DNA of 64,000 bases, taken from a bacterium. GTDB lineage: Bacteria; Cyanobacteriota; Vampirovibrionia; Obscuribacterales; Obscuribacteraceae. The DNA is taken from NCBI GenBank assembly GCA_018062085.1, contig JAGOSY010000005.1, positions 186,001 through 250,000 of the forward strand. The letters run 5' to 3'. Positions within the stretch are counted from its first letter, which is position 1; every line of letters begins with the position of its first letter. The translations under genes were made by a program, and so were the position numbers. Below, one piece after another: positions 43,396 to 52,020 of the stretch. The notes under the pieces are model-generated. The model did not search any database and had not been told where the DNA came from. It was given only the letters and a program-made list of their open reading frames with translations.

Positions 43396-44472
43396 TCATT
43401 CTTTCTTCCCTTTGGCTGCCTCTCGGTCAAGTAGCGTGCGTTTACGCTCAACTCCCCAGCGATAACCCGAGAGTGAGCCATCGGTGCGAACCACTCTGTG
43501 GCAGGGAACCACCACCGCTAGGGCGTTTGCGGCACAGGCGCTGGCAACTGCGCGGACGGCTTTTGGTGAACCGATATTTTTACCGATATCGGTATAGTTT
43601 CTGGTCTCGCCAAGGGGAATGTGCTGCAACGCTTGCCACACTCGCTGCTGAAAGCTTGTTCCTCTTATGTCAAGGGGGAGTGCAAAGCCTTGGGCCGGTT
43701 CTTCAATGTAAGAAATTACATGACCAACCACTTGGTCGAAATTGTCATCCCCTCCTTTCAGGGCGGCGCGAGGAAATCGATCTTGTAGGTCGCACAGCAG
43801 TTCGCTAGGGTGATCACCTAACAAAATGGCGCAAATTCCCTTGCGGCTCTGGGCTACAAGGATAGAGCCGAGAAAACACTCGCCAATGGCAAAGTAGATT
43901 TCGGTGTTCTCCCCACCAGCTTTAAAGGCTGTAGGTGTCATACCAAGCATGGCGTCCGACTTCTCGTAAAACCGACCGCTGGAATTGTAACCCGCTTCAA
44001 ATATTGCTTGAGTGATGTTTTCAGTGCTTGTCAATTCTTGACGAATTCGTTTGGCTCTATGGGCAGTGGCATATGCCGTTGGTGTTAATCCTGTTATTGA
44101 CTTGAAGAGTCTGTGGAAATGATAGGAACTAAGACCAGCGGCGCTGGCTAGTTCCGCGAGCGAAAGTTTACTGTCTGACGTTTCAATTAGACGACAGATA
44201 TTAGAAACCATAATTGAATGGTGTTCCAAATGAGAATTTTGCTTTGGTCTGCAGCGCTTACAAGCTCTGAACCCAGCTAGCTCAGCTTCTTCATAAGTTT
44301 TGTGAAATTGAATGTTTTCGTGCTTAGCCAAGCGCGCGCCACAAGATGGACGGCAATATACTCCAGTGGTTTTGACAGAATAGTAAAATTGACCATCAAA
44401 CTGTCGATCGCGATCGACTATTGCTTGCCAGCGGCAATCTTTATTGAGGATGTCATTCTTGGGGTCTTTCAT
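43396..44472 (-). CDS. ada: Ada: bifunctional methyl-DNA repair protein and transcriptional activator
   Basis: The 358-residue protein has all three Ada modules. The N-terminal zinc domain carries Cys residues in TGVYCRPSCGARL and RACKRCRP, which accept phosphotriester methyl groups. The AraC-type HTH is LAELASAAGLSSYHFHRLFK plus AIFEAGYNSSGRFYEKSD. The C-terminal O6-methylguanine methyltransferase has the active-site Cys in VVPCHRVVRTDG. By family analogy, methylation converts it into an activator of its own promoter. The codons for its TDIGKN segment contain a copy of the palindrome TACCGATATCGGTA (43581-43594). Three 12-bp repeats lie just upstream of the start. Confidence 0.95.
   Translation of the reverse strand: MKDPKNDILNKDCRWQAIVDRDRQFDGQFYYSVKTTGVYCRPSCGARLAKHENIQFHKTYEEAELAGFRACKRCRPKQNSHLEHHSIMVSNICRLIETSDSKLSLAELASAAGLSSYHFHRLFKSITGLTPTAYATAHRAKRIRQELTSTENITQAIFEAGYNSSGRFYEKSDAMLGMTPTAFKAGGENTEIYFAIGECFLGSILVAQSRKGICAILLGDHPSELLCDLQDRFPRAALKGGDDNFDQVVGHVISYIEEPAQGFALPLDIRGTSFQQRVWQALQHIPLGETRNYTDIGKNIGSPKAVRAVASACAANALAVVVPCHRVVRTDGSLSGYRWGVERKRTLLDREAAKGKKE
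43581..43594. repeat. Copy of the TACCGATATCGGTA palindrome inside ada
   Basis: A perfect 14-bp palindrome preceded by a T tract (TATTTTTACCGAT), inside the coding sequence for TDIGKN in the methyltransferase domain. A half copy (ACCGATAT) lies immediately before it. Confidence 0.7.
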
Positions 44473-44489
44473 TGGATCTTTTTGAGGTC

Positions 44490-44525
44490 TTTTATGAGCT
44501 CTTTTATGAGCTCTTTTATGAGCTC
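44490..44525. repeat. Three perfect 12-bp tandem repeats upstream of ada
   Basis: TTTTATGAGCTC occurs three times head to tail (44490, 44502, 44514). On the coding strand for ada this reads GAGCTCATAAAA, 17-53 bases before the ATG. Position and periodicity fit iterated regulator sites or a slippage-prone leader; the 12-bp period is close to one helical turn. Confidence 0.75.
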
Positions 44526-44686
44526 TTCTATGTGGTATTGCGTGCTATTTGTGTGATGTCAATCAAGCGGTTTTTTATTGGGTTTTGTATGCGACTCAAT
44601 AGACTCAAGCTTAGCAAGAGAGAAATCACTAAGCACTCCGAGTCTTGCTTTTGAATTGGTGCTTACCAAACCAGCTAGATTGAATT

Positions 44687-47053
44687 CTAAGTAATTGGCA
44701 TCGTGAAATAGGTGGTCGTGCCCCGGCCGGCCTCTGATTCGGCCCATATGAGACCACCTAGGCGCTCTACGTTGCTGCGGGCAAGATACATCGCGAGTCT
44801 TGAACCGTAGGTATCTTGTGTGTGTTTGCCTTCGATAAATCCAACGAACATTTCGGCTATTTCCGACTGAGGCAGTGCTGGGCCAGAACTTGACACACCA
44901 ATGCGCATCTCATTGCCCTTTACCTGACTCTCCACGCGAACGCGACCACCAGCGGCTGTTACCATAATCATGCGTTCGAGAACTTGTCGCAAAATGCCGA
45001 TTATTGCTTCTCTGTTTCCTAATATCGGTGGCAGTCCTGTTACTGTTTTGTAGTCGAGTAGAAGCTGTCTATCCCTGGCCAAGGGCGTAACTTCTTCCAA
45101 ACAGTCGGCGACGACCCGAGTGATATTTATCTGTTCTTTAACCGCCGCCGGTGGTGGCACAAAGCCGCCATACATCATTAGCAAGCTGTCGACTACTCCG
45201 ACCAGTTGGCTATAGTGCAAGTGTAGCTCAGCTAGGGCCTGACCTACCGATGGATGCATAGTGTTGCGAGCATTGGCAAGGATGGCCTGCCAGCTCAACT
45301 CCGCTCCAGTTAGTGGCCCTCGGATATTATCCTGTAGCATGCTGACTATTTCCTGGCGCAGCAGTTGGTTCTCGCTGCGCAGTGATTTGTCACGCAAGAC
45401 CATAATGTAGCCCATTATCGAACCGTCATCACCTGAAAGTGGTTGTAGATGTGCTAAGACCTGAACGGTTTTTTCGCTAGCTCTGTGGAATATTACACCC
45501 TCTGGATAGAACTGATTGATCAGGGCCATTGGGTCGCCGCCGTGTTGTGTAAAGGCTTGTCCCATGCCGTGGCTTTGCGGCGTTTCTCCTGGTTTGAGTA
45601 CCAAGTCAAAGCACAGTCGACCGGCTATTTCTCCTTCTGACATACCCGTCCAGTTAAGGAAAACCGGGTTGGCGTGCAGGATGTTGCCATATTGGTCAAG
45701 GATGAGGAAACCTTCGGTCGAACTTTGCAGCACAGCATCTAGTTGCTGTTGCAGCACTGTAGCCTGACGGCCAGCTTGATTGACATGCCTTGAGAGTTCA
45801 GCAACTTTCTGTGCTTGAGTGGTAATTTGGCGGTTAAGTGTGTCTACTTGCTGGGTTGACTGCTCGGCAATTAAGCCTCGCTCCTTTACAGCCTCTACTT
45901 GTTTGTTCAGCTGAATCTTGAGATTTTGTGTCGTAGAGCGCATCGACAACACCGCTGTATCAATTAACTCGCCTAGTTCTAGCCAATCTCCCGATAGGTT
46001 TTCTAGGGGCGGAATTATCTGTTTGTTGTTAGCAATGGCCTGGGTACGCTTTACCAAAAAGCGCAACGGAGTATCGACCGATTGGGCAATTTTTGCCGCT
46101 AAGAATAATCCGACTAGGCCGCCAAAAACGCCAACCAAGCCGCCTAGTAATAGTACTTCAACTAATTTAGATTGTTCGTTTGGTACTGGTTTGCAAACTA
46201 ATACGTAGCCAATAATGACACGGTCGCTTTCAAGTGGTAGCGACATCCACCAGGCCCCCTCTTTTTCAAAGCCGTTAGCTGGCACAATTAGGTGGTCCAA
46301 TTGCGGAATGCCTGTTCCCAGTGGTGAGCGTGTGACAACCTTGCTGGCATCATGACCATTTAAATCGAGCAAGAAACGCATCGGACCTGGCAGATTTTTG
46401 ATTCCCTGGGAAAAGGCCGTCGTAGTTTTGATTTTTTCTGAATAGACAGCAAGCTCCACTCCCAAAACATTTGGATCTTCAATGCCGAAGCGAGCAGCAA
46501 GCGCTGTGAGGAAATCTGAATTAAGCGGCTGATTGACGGCAAGGATGCCTTTGCGGCCGCCAGCTGAGAATGACTTGACTGTACTTATTGAAATTACGCC
46601 AGTTTTTTCGCTAAAAGTAGGACCTTTGTAAAAGTCATGAGCAAGAGCGAGGTCAATTACTGTACTCTCTGATTTTAATGAGTATCCGCTTTGGTTGGGT
46701 GTCTCGGTGCTAAAAAAGACAGTGCCCTTCTCGTCGGTCACTTGAACACTGCCTGGGAAGAATAGTTTGTCTTCGGCAGCGCGAATACTGGCTGCTGCTT
46801 CTCCTTTGTTCTTGCCGTCATAGGCAGACAAAAAGCGTTGATCGCGCAGTAAGCTGTCAACCAGTCTCTGAGTTTGATCTTGAGCCGCAGTCAAACTGGT
46901 ATTTAGGCGTGGACCGCGCACATTGGCTACTGCTGAAGCTGCCAGGGTTCTGGTGGAGCGAAAGTCAAAATATACAGAATAGAGAACGTGGCCAGAGACC
47001 ACGATCACCACTACGGTAATGAGCGCAAACGTGAGCCTTGAACTCAGATTCAA
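44687..47053 (-). CDS. Membrane sensor with PAS and inactive-looking histidine kinase domains
   Basis: The 788-residue protein has TM1 at about residues 8-28, a large periplasmic Cache-like sensor of about 270 residues, TM2 at about 305-325, a HAMP/coiled-coil linker, a PAS domain (LDAVLQSSTEGFLILDQYGN, then GMSEGEIAGRLCFDLV), a dimerisation helix and an HATPase_c fold. The H-box reads MLQDNIRGPLTGAEL, where the His is replaced by Asp. The N-box lacks its Asn (ILRQVLERMIMVTAAG) and the G1 box reads VSSSGPAL without Asp. It therefore probably neither binds ATP normally nor phosphorylates itself, and may act as a signalling scaffold. The nearest same-strand gene encodes an MshEN-type protein. 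Confidence 0.82.
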   Translation of the reverse strand: MNLSSRLTFALITVVVIVVSGHVLYSVYFDFRSTRTLAASAVANVRGPRLNTSLTAAQDQTQRLVDSLLRDQRFLSAYDGKNKGEAAASIRAAEDKLFFPGSVQVTDEKGTVFFSTETPNQSGYSLKSESTVIDLALAHDFYKGPTFSEKTGVISISTVKSFSAGGRKGILAVNQPLNSDFLTALAARFGIEDPNVLGVELAVYSEKIKTTTAFSQGIKNLPGPMRFLLDLNGHDASKVVTRSPLGTGIPQLDHLIVPANGFEKEGAWWMSLPLESDRVIIGYVLVCKPVPNEQSKLVEVLLLGGLVGVFGGLVGLFLAAKIAQSVDTPLRFLVKRTQAIANNKQIIPPLENLSGDWLELGELIDTAVLSMRSTTQNLKIQLNKQVEAVKERGLIAEQSTQQVDTLNRQITTQAQKVAELSRHVNQAGRQATVLQQQLDAVLQSSTEGFLILDQYGNILHANPVFLNWTGMSEGEIAGRLCFDLVLKPGETPQSHGMGQAFTQHGGDPMALINQFYPEGVIFHRASEKTVQVLAHLQPLSGDDGSIMGYIMVLRDKSLRSENQLLRQEIVSMLQDNIRGPLTGAELSWQAILANARNTMHPSVGQALAELHLHYSQLVGVVDSLLMMYGGFVPPPAAVKEQINITRVVADCLEEVTPLARDRQLLLDYKTVTGLPPILGNREAIIGILRQVLERMIMVTAAGGRVRVESQVKGNEMRIGVSSSGPALPQSEIAEMFVGFIEGKHTQDTYGSRLAMYLARSNVERLGGLIWAESEAGRGTTTYFTMPIT

Positions 47054-47138
47054 AGAGCTACCACCAAGCTATTGACACCTTACAAAAGAACCATAAGAAG
47101 TTTAACCCCTTATGCGACCTCTTGGAATCGGGTATTCC

Positions 47139-47411
47139 CTATTTACCGGCTTGAGCCTTGCGGTATTCGGCTTGCACCTGAATCGCCCGGATTAACTGGT
47201 TGGGGCCTATAAAACCCAACTCCAAAAGAATTTGGCCTAACGGCTTGGGATCTCTATCATGATCTTTGTCTTCACGTTGAATGCGAAGAGACTCATCAAG
47301 CTGATAGATCGTTATGTAATCTAGTTCAACGAGAATTTGCCCCAGCAGCGTGCGGCTTGGTTCCTGCTGTGAGTTGTCTTGGGCTTCTTTGGAGCTTTTG
47401 GATTTCGGCAT
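47139..47411 (-). CDS. Small MshEN (type II secretion ATPase N-terminal)-like protein
   Basis: The ~90-residue protein has two similar units, LLGQILVELDYITIYQLDES and LGQILLELGFIGPNQLIRAI, the signature of the MshEN/T2SSE_N fold that in some ATPases binds cyclic di-GMP. No ATPase domain is attached. The ATG at 47411 was chosen; an upstream in-frame GTG at 47462 would add a basic 17-residue extension. It lies 85 bases upstream of the degenerate kinase on the same strand, so the two may form one signalling unit. Confidence 0.8.
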   Translation of the reverse strand: MPKSKSSKEAQDNSQQEPSRTLLGQILVELDYITIYQLDESLRIQREDKDHDRDPKPLGQILLELGFIGPNQLIRAIQVQAEYRKAQAGK

Positions 47412-47661
47412 TTTCTTTTTTCGTTTATTACGTGAGTTGGAAAGCAGACCGCTGGGCAACACCCGAAGAATTCAACTTATGGCTGCTGGGTTTCCCCCCT
47501 GACCAGGTTCGTCGGTCTTCGCCGTCACCCAACGATCTGTGAATAGTGATTATAGACGAAATGTCCTTTCAATAGCAGTGCAATGTAAATACTCGCTTTG
47601 CTAGACTTTGTTCTCAACCTTTTGACAAGGGCTTACACTTGTTATTCGGATAAATTGAAAC

Positions 47662-47679
47662 TTTACCGATATCGGTAAA
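47662..47679. promoter_or_regulatory. 18-bp palindrome TTTACCGATATCGGTAAA, candidate operator
   Basis: A perfect inverted repeat lies 37 bases before the methyltransferase ATG at 47717 and downstream of a TTGACA at 47622-47627. The symmetry and promoter-proximal location suggest a repressor site. The same core sits at the centre of the 52-bp palindrome at 38164 and inside two coding regions. Confidence 0.6.
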
Positions 47680-47716
47680 AAATAGAAGTAGCTTGGCAAG
47701 TGGGAGCGAATTTTTC

Positions 47717-48868
47717 ATGTTGAAGTACCTTTCAACCCTCCGTTTGATTCCGCCTTCTCTCATAACCTCAACATTAGAGGGGAGCTGGGCGATTCAGGTT
47801 TTGAAATCGGCAGTTGATCTAGGCATTTTTGAGTCTCTTAGCGATGGCCCAATGTCTGCTGCATTAATTGCTAAGAAGCAAGCTTTACAGCTGGAAGGAA
47901 CTAAATTAATCGCCGACTCACTGGTGGGCATGAATTTACTCGATCGCGCCGATCTTAACGGTCACGCTCGCAGTAGAGAGGCGGTTTATGAGTTGAATAT
48001 GACTTCGCAGACTTATTTGATTTCAGAAAGTCCACTTTTCATGGGCATGTATTTAAAACAGCACGATGAGTTAGATAAGATGTGGCGCGGTTTGCGGGAA
48101 ACCATCCGCACTGGTACACCAGTGATGGCAGTTAATGAAGATGCCAAAGCGCAGGATATTTTCCCTCATCTTGCGGAAGCAATTATGCCTCTAAATTATT
48201 GCATCGCAGCAGATGTAGTGAAATATTTGAAGGACCGTAGTCACAGTGCCAAGAACCCACAGGATTTGAAAACAGCCGGGAGCGGTCATGATGACGAAGC
48301 CAATAGTTTAACGAGCGCGCTGAGCAATAAGAACGCATTCAACAATAAGAGAGCATTAAATATTCTCGATCTGGCCGCTGGCTCTGCTGTTTGGAGCATC
48401 CCGTTTGCTCAAGATAACCGCGACAATCATATTGCAGCACTTGATTTTCCTGCTGTCTTGGCCGTTACCAGGAAAATCACCGAGCGTTTTGACGTAGCCA
48501 ATCAATATACGGAAGTGCCTGGCAACTGGCGTAATATCAAACTTTCCCCTGGTTTGTATGACGTTGTTATTTTGGGCCATATTTTGCATTCAGAAGGTCT
48601 TGAGATGAGCAAGAAACTGCTTGCTTATTGCGCTGCTGCACTTAAAGACGGTGGCACACTAGTAATTGCCGAATTTATGCCCAATCAAGAGCGTACGGCC
48701 CCGTTGTATCCTTTGATGTTTGGTTTGAATATGTATCTTGCTACTGCCAATGGTTGCGTCTTTAGCTTTGATGAGATTACAAGTCTTTGTCATGCAGCTG
48801 GTTTTCGTGACGTCTATCGTCATCAGGGCGTAGAGTACGATTCGCCGGTTGTCTTTGCAACGAAGTAA
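47717..48868 (+). CDS. SAM-dependent methyltransferase (O-methyltransferase family)
   Basis: The ~384-residue protein combines an N-terminal dimerisation/winged-helix region (GSWAIQVLKSAVDLGIFESL, SDGPMSAALIAKKQALQLEG) with a C-terminal Rossmann methyltransferase. The SAM-binding motif I is LNILDLAAGSAVWSIPFA and the post-motif acid is AALDFPAVLAVTRK; LYDVVILGHILHSEG and LKDGGTLVIAEFMPNQERTA are typical of the plant-type O-methyltransferase/CrtF group. The substrate is unknown. A Ser/Asn-rich insert separates the halves. The ATG at 47717 has GGGAG about ten bases upstream. A palindromic site lies in its promoter region. Confidence 0.88.
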   Translation: MLKYLSTLRLIPPSLITSTLEGSWAIQVLKSAVDLGIFESLSDGPMSAALIAKKQALQLEGTKLIADSLVGMNLLDRADLNGHARSREAVYELNMTSQTYLISESPLFMGMYLKQHDELDKMWRGLRETIRTGTPVMAVNEDAKAQDIFPHLAEAIMPLNYCIAADVVKYLKDRSHSAKNPQDLKTAGSGHDDEANSLTSALSNKNAFNNKRALNILDLAAGSAVWSIPFAQDNRDNHIAALDFPAVLAVTRKITERFDVANQYTEVPGNWRNIKLSPGLYDVVILGHILHSEGLEMSKKLLAYCAAALKDGGTLVIAEFMPNQERTAPLYPLMFGLNMYLATANGCVFSFDEITSLCHAAGFRDVYRHQGVEYDSPVVFATK

Positions 48869-48885
48869 GAGTGGTGGCGGCCTCA

Positions 48886-50295
48886 ATGACGGATCGATCT
48901 ATGAACCCTAGTGAGAAAGCCAACGAGCCGATTTTCATTTGGGTTCAATATAAAGAAGAAGAGATAAACAATGGCTATTGGCAGGTCTATAAAGAGCTGC
49001 AATTGCCTCATCGATTGTTTTCTATGTTCGCTCTTAGTTTTAGTGTGGCAATGGGTTATGTCTTGCTTTCGCCTGAAAGTCCAGTGTCGTCTGCCAATAC
49101 TTTTTCTGAGTTGATGCAAGCTCAATATCTGCCTGGAATATTGATTGCAGGGGTGGGCATTCCCGGCACTTGTATGGCAATGGTTTTTTTGTTGTTGAGA
49201 CATTTATCTGAAGGATGTTTTCGCAAGCGACCAAATTTTCATTTTCCTATGATGTATGTTCTTTATCCAACTGGAATTCAGGTGCAGTTTGCAACTGGCA
49301 CCGGCATGATCGACTGGCGGCAATTTTCACTTGTACTTGAGACAAGAGAAAGTTTTTGTTTGGCTTCCAATGTCAACGATGTTTTTGTTTTGCCAAAAAG
49401 ATGTTTCGCTTCAGCTCAAGAAGTCGATGCGGTTAGAGAGATTCTTACTGCTAGTTCGCGCAATTTTAAGAAAATCGGCAGAGACTTCAATGGCGCTGAT
49501 ATCACGTATGAGAAGAAGGCGATCTCATCGGTGATGATTGATGGGGAGCAGTATCCAATTCCAGATATGGAGCCACCGGGGAGCACAATTGAGACTGCCA
49601 TCCTACCAACTCCGCTGGTGATTGAAGGCAGGCCTAGTCCTAGCAATATCCGTAGCAATAGTAATGACAATAACAGTATTGATAGTTCCTCTGCTTCGGC
49701 AGAGATTGAGAAACTGTCTTATCCAGTTTCTCAATCTTTTGAAAGTAGTTTGAAGACCGGCCTGGAAGTAGAGGTTCTTTACCTCTCTGGTGAGATTGGC
49801 CAGGCCGAGAATATCTATTTCTTTCGCAAGAGATTGGTGCTTCTCGGAATTATCTATATAACTCTTGCTCTGCTTATGCCCATTAATTTTCTTGCCTTGG
49901 GCTATGTTTGGAATCTGCCTCAGGCTACGGAAGTTGTGCTTGATCTCTATCAACATTTTGTCCTGCTTCTAGTTCCCATTTATATTGGCCATTCTGTTTC
50001 AATTTATTGGAATATTATGCAGCGCACCAAGGTCAATGATGCTGCGGCTCAGGTGTTTGTCTTTCAACTGACTGAAGAGGGCTGCGGAGTTCGTGCTGGC
50101 GAACGCTATGTTGTATTGGCGTGGTGGCACTTTGAGGAATGTTGGGAGACCGATGAACAGCTAATGTTACTTCTCGGTAGCCGGGGAAGAACTATGTTTG
50201 TTATCCCTAAGCGAGTATTCCTTGATCGCCTAGGTCTAGCCTATGCCACAAACCTATTGCAGCGCAAAATAAAGCGCTACAAAGTACTTGCCTAG
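48886..50295 (+). CDS. Membrane protein with two YcxB-like modules
   Basis: The ~469-residue protein contains the same module twice: two TM helices followed by a ~60-residue domain. Module 1 has LFSMFALSFSVAMGYVLLS and LPGILIAGVGIPGTCMAMV, then MIDWRQFSLVLETRESFCLA and VFVLPKRCFAS. Module 2 has LVLLGIIYITLALLMPINFL and a further helix, then VVLAWWHFEECWETDEQLML and MFVIPKRVFLDR. The W-x-x-F and [LI]PKR-x-F pattern is that of YcxB-like domains, whose function is unknown. A Ser/Asn-rich linker joins the modules. Start is uncertain among GTG 48871, ATG 48886 and ATG 48901. It follows the methyltransferase gene within a few bases and is likely co-transcribed. Confidence 0.68.
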   Translation: MTDRSMNPSEKANEPIFIWVQYKEEEINNGYWQVYKELQLPHRLFSMFALSFSVAMGYVLLSPESPVSSANTFSELMQAQYLPGILIAGVGIPGTCMAMVFLLLRHLSEGCFRKRPNFHFPMMYVLYPTGIQVQFATGTGMIDWRQFSLVLETRESFCLASNVNDVFVLPKRCFASAQEVDAVREILTASSRNFKKIGRDFNGADITYEKKAISSVMIDGEQYPIPDMEPPGSTIETAILPTPLVIEGRPSPSNIRSNSNDNNSIDSSSASAEIEKLSYPVSQSFESSLKTGLEVEVLYLSGEIGQAENIYFFRKRLVLLGIIYITLALLMPINFLALGYVWNLPQATEVVLDLYQHFVLLLVPIYIGHSVSIYWNIMQRTKVNDAAAQVFVFQLTEEGCGVRAGERYVVLAWWHFEECWETDEQLMLLLGSRGRTMFVIPKRVFLDRLGLAYATNLLQRKIKRYKVLA

Positions 50296-50310
50296 CCAGT
50301 TGGCTAGGCA
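50289..50310. terminator. Perfect hairpin between convergent genes
   Basis: TGCCTAGCCA pairs with TGGCTAGGCA over a two-base loop and overlaps the stop codon of the YcxB-like gene. Neither strand has a T run afterwards, so it is not a classical intrinsic terminator. It could still act as a bidirectional stop or mRNA 3'-end protector. Confidence 0.45.
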
Positions 50311-50335
50311 GTGCCAGAACAATTTCCAATTAGTC

Positions 50336-50824
50336 TTAGTCTTGGCCGCCAGCAGCAAAACCGGGACCGCTATCAGCGTCGTCCACATCGGTATCGGCGT
50401 TGTTGAGGCGCAAGAGTTCACGGCGCCATTCTAAGTCTGCCTGCGCTTCTTTGATTAGACTTGCAAGCCCTTGAAAATCTGCAAACGAAAGGTCAATGGC
50501 TAAGCCAATGTCGAAAGTTAGTTTGACTCGCTCGCAATTGGGTGAGCAGGACATGCAGACCATGTGATCCGGGCCGCAAACTTCGAACATTTGTGTCTCA
50601 TCGCATTGCAGTGGATCTTTTTGCCAATCTAGATACTCAATAAATGTGTCATCTTCAAGACTTTGCTGCACTAGCAGAACAAGGGCTTGATACTGAGTGT
50701 TATTGAGATAGATGGTGACTTCTTGTCGCCGAAAATCGAGGGCGAACTCGCCGTTTTCTTTGTCTAGATATAGATCAGCAAAAGCATTGGCGAAACTGAT
50801 TTGAAAAGCTGTGCTTGTCTTCAT
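50336..50824 (-). CDS. Hypothetical protein coupled to hemB
   Basis: The ~162-residue protein (ATG at 50824, AGGAT upstream) is not a family I recognise. It seems to contain two related segments of about 50 residues (TIYLNNTQYQALVLLVQQSL and AIDLSFADFQGLASLIKEAQ) around a Cys-rich middle (QCDETQMFEVCGPDHMVCMSCSPNCERV, in short windows: five Cys within 30 residues). Its start lies just after the hemB stop, so it is probably part of the heme operon transcript. The Cys cluster could bind metal. Confidence 0.6.
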   Translation of the reverse strand: MKTSTAFQISFANAFADLYLDKENGEFALDFRRQEVTIYLNNTQYQALVLLVQQSLEDDTFIEYLDWQKDPLQCDETQMFEVCGPDHMVCMSCSPNCERVKLTFDIGLAIDLSFADFQGLASLIKEAQADLEWRRELLRLNNADTDVDDADSGPGFAAGGQD

Positions 50825-50826
50825 CT

Positions 50827-51948
50827 TTATCCTGGTTGTTTGAGCCACTGAGCTACATCTTTGGCATGATAGGTGATTACTAGATCAGCCCCTGCACGGA
50901 CTATACCCGTTAAGCACTCCATCACAACTTTTTGCTCGTCTATCCAGCCATTGGCTGCGGCAGCCTTGACCATAGAATACTCACCAGAGACATTATAGGC
51001 TGCAATGGGCAATTTAGTCAGATTGCGGGTTTGGCTAATGACGTCAAGGTAGGGCAGGGCTGGCTTAATCATAACAATGTCGGCGCCCTCTTGGATGTCT
51101 AGCTCAACTTCTCGTAGAGCTTCGCGGCCGTTGGCTGGGTCCATCTGATAGCTCTTGCGGTCGCCGAATTGTGGAGCTGACTCGGCTGCCTCACGGAACG
51201 GTCCGTAGAGTGCCGATGAGAACTTGGCGCTGTAGGCCATGATTGGAATATTTTCGAAGCCGTTGGCATCTAGCGCGGCCCGAATAGCGGCTATGCGACC
51301 ATCCATCATGTCAGAGGGAGCGATGATATCGGCTCCGGCGGCGGCTTGAGAAACGGCTGCACGAGCTAGTATCTCAAGGCTAGGGTCGTTAAGAACTTTG
51401 CCGTCGTGTACCAAGCCGCAATGGCCATGGTCCATGTACTCGCAGAGGCAGGTATCGGCAATTACCATTAAGTCGGGGAAACGTTTCTTCAACTCTCGGG
51501 TGGCGCGCTGCACGATGCCTTCGTCTGACCAGGCGCCGGTTGCTTGCGAATCTTTGCTTGAAGGAATGCCAAATAGCAACACCGATGTGAGACCAAGGCT
51601 TACGGCTTCTTCTGCTTCTTTCAGCATTTCATCGATGCTTTGTTGATGAATACCGGGCATTGATTTGATCGGGGTTTTTATACCCTTACCTTCGACAATG
51701 AAGAATGGGTAAATGAGCTGTTCAAGGCGCAAATGGGTTTCGCGAATCATGGCACGCAGGGGAGCCTTGGAGCGCAGGCGACGCATACGCATGTCAGGAG
51801 TGACTCGAGGCAAGACATATTTGCTGCTAGTTTTGTCTAGCTCCGACGCTGCTTTGCCTAAATCTGCCGCTGCTTTGTTTAACTCTGCCGCTTCATGTTC
51901 TAACGCTGCCGCTTCATGTTCTAACGCTGCCGCTACAGTCTCTTTCAT
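50827..51948 (-). CDS. hemB: Porphobilinogen synthase (delta-aminolevulinate dehydratase)
   Basis: HemB condenses two aminolevulinate molecules to porphobilinogen. The zinc-type metal motif is visible ([19 protein letters not shown], with three Cys instead of the Mg-type Asp/Ala), as are the catalytic Lys residues in [17 protein letters not shown] and [13 protein letters not shown]. The core is about 325 residues. In front of it lies an extra ~45-residue Ala/Glu/Lys-rich helix made of five heptads ([35 protein letters not shown]). The ATG at 51948 has AAGGA eight bases upstream. It is the fourth gene of the hemACDB order and lies 72 bases after hemD. Confidence 0.95.
   Translation of the reverse strand: MKETVAAALEHEAAALEHEAAELNKAAADLGKAASELDKTSSKYVLPRVTPDMRMRRLRSKAPLRAMIRETHLRLEQLIYPFFIVEGKGIKTPIKSMPGIHQQSIDEMLKEAEEAVSLGLTSVLLFGIPSSKDSQATGAWSDEGIVQRATRELKKRFPDLMVIADTCLCEYMDHGHCGLVHDGKVLNDPSLEILARAAVSQAAAGADIIAPSDMMDGRIAAIRAALDANGFENIPIMAYSAKFSSALYGPFREAAESAPQFGDRKSYQMDPANGREALREVELDIQEGADIVMIKPALPYLDVISQTRNLTKLPIAAYNVSGEYSMVKAAAANGWIDEQKVVMECLTGIVRAGADLVITYHAKDVAQWLKQPG
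51839..51943. repeat. 21-bp tandem repeats encoding heptads in the hemB N-terminus
   Basis: About five units of 21 bp recur head to tail; the best pair (51881-51901 and 51902-51922) differs at one base. Each unit encodes seven residues, so expansion or contraction keeps the reading frame. Confidence 0.75.
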
Positions 51949-52020
51949 CAAATGGTCCTTATTATTGTGCACAAGCCATATAGCTATTAAATATATCGCC
52001 TTGACGTGCTGTGTTTCTGC

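Noticed and set aside
44403..44418. GCGATCGC-like HIP1 element
   Set aside because: The nearby sequence only resembles it (CGATCGCGATCG) and it was not seen repeatedly, so HIP1 enrichment is not supported here.
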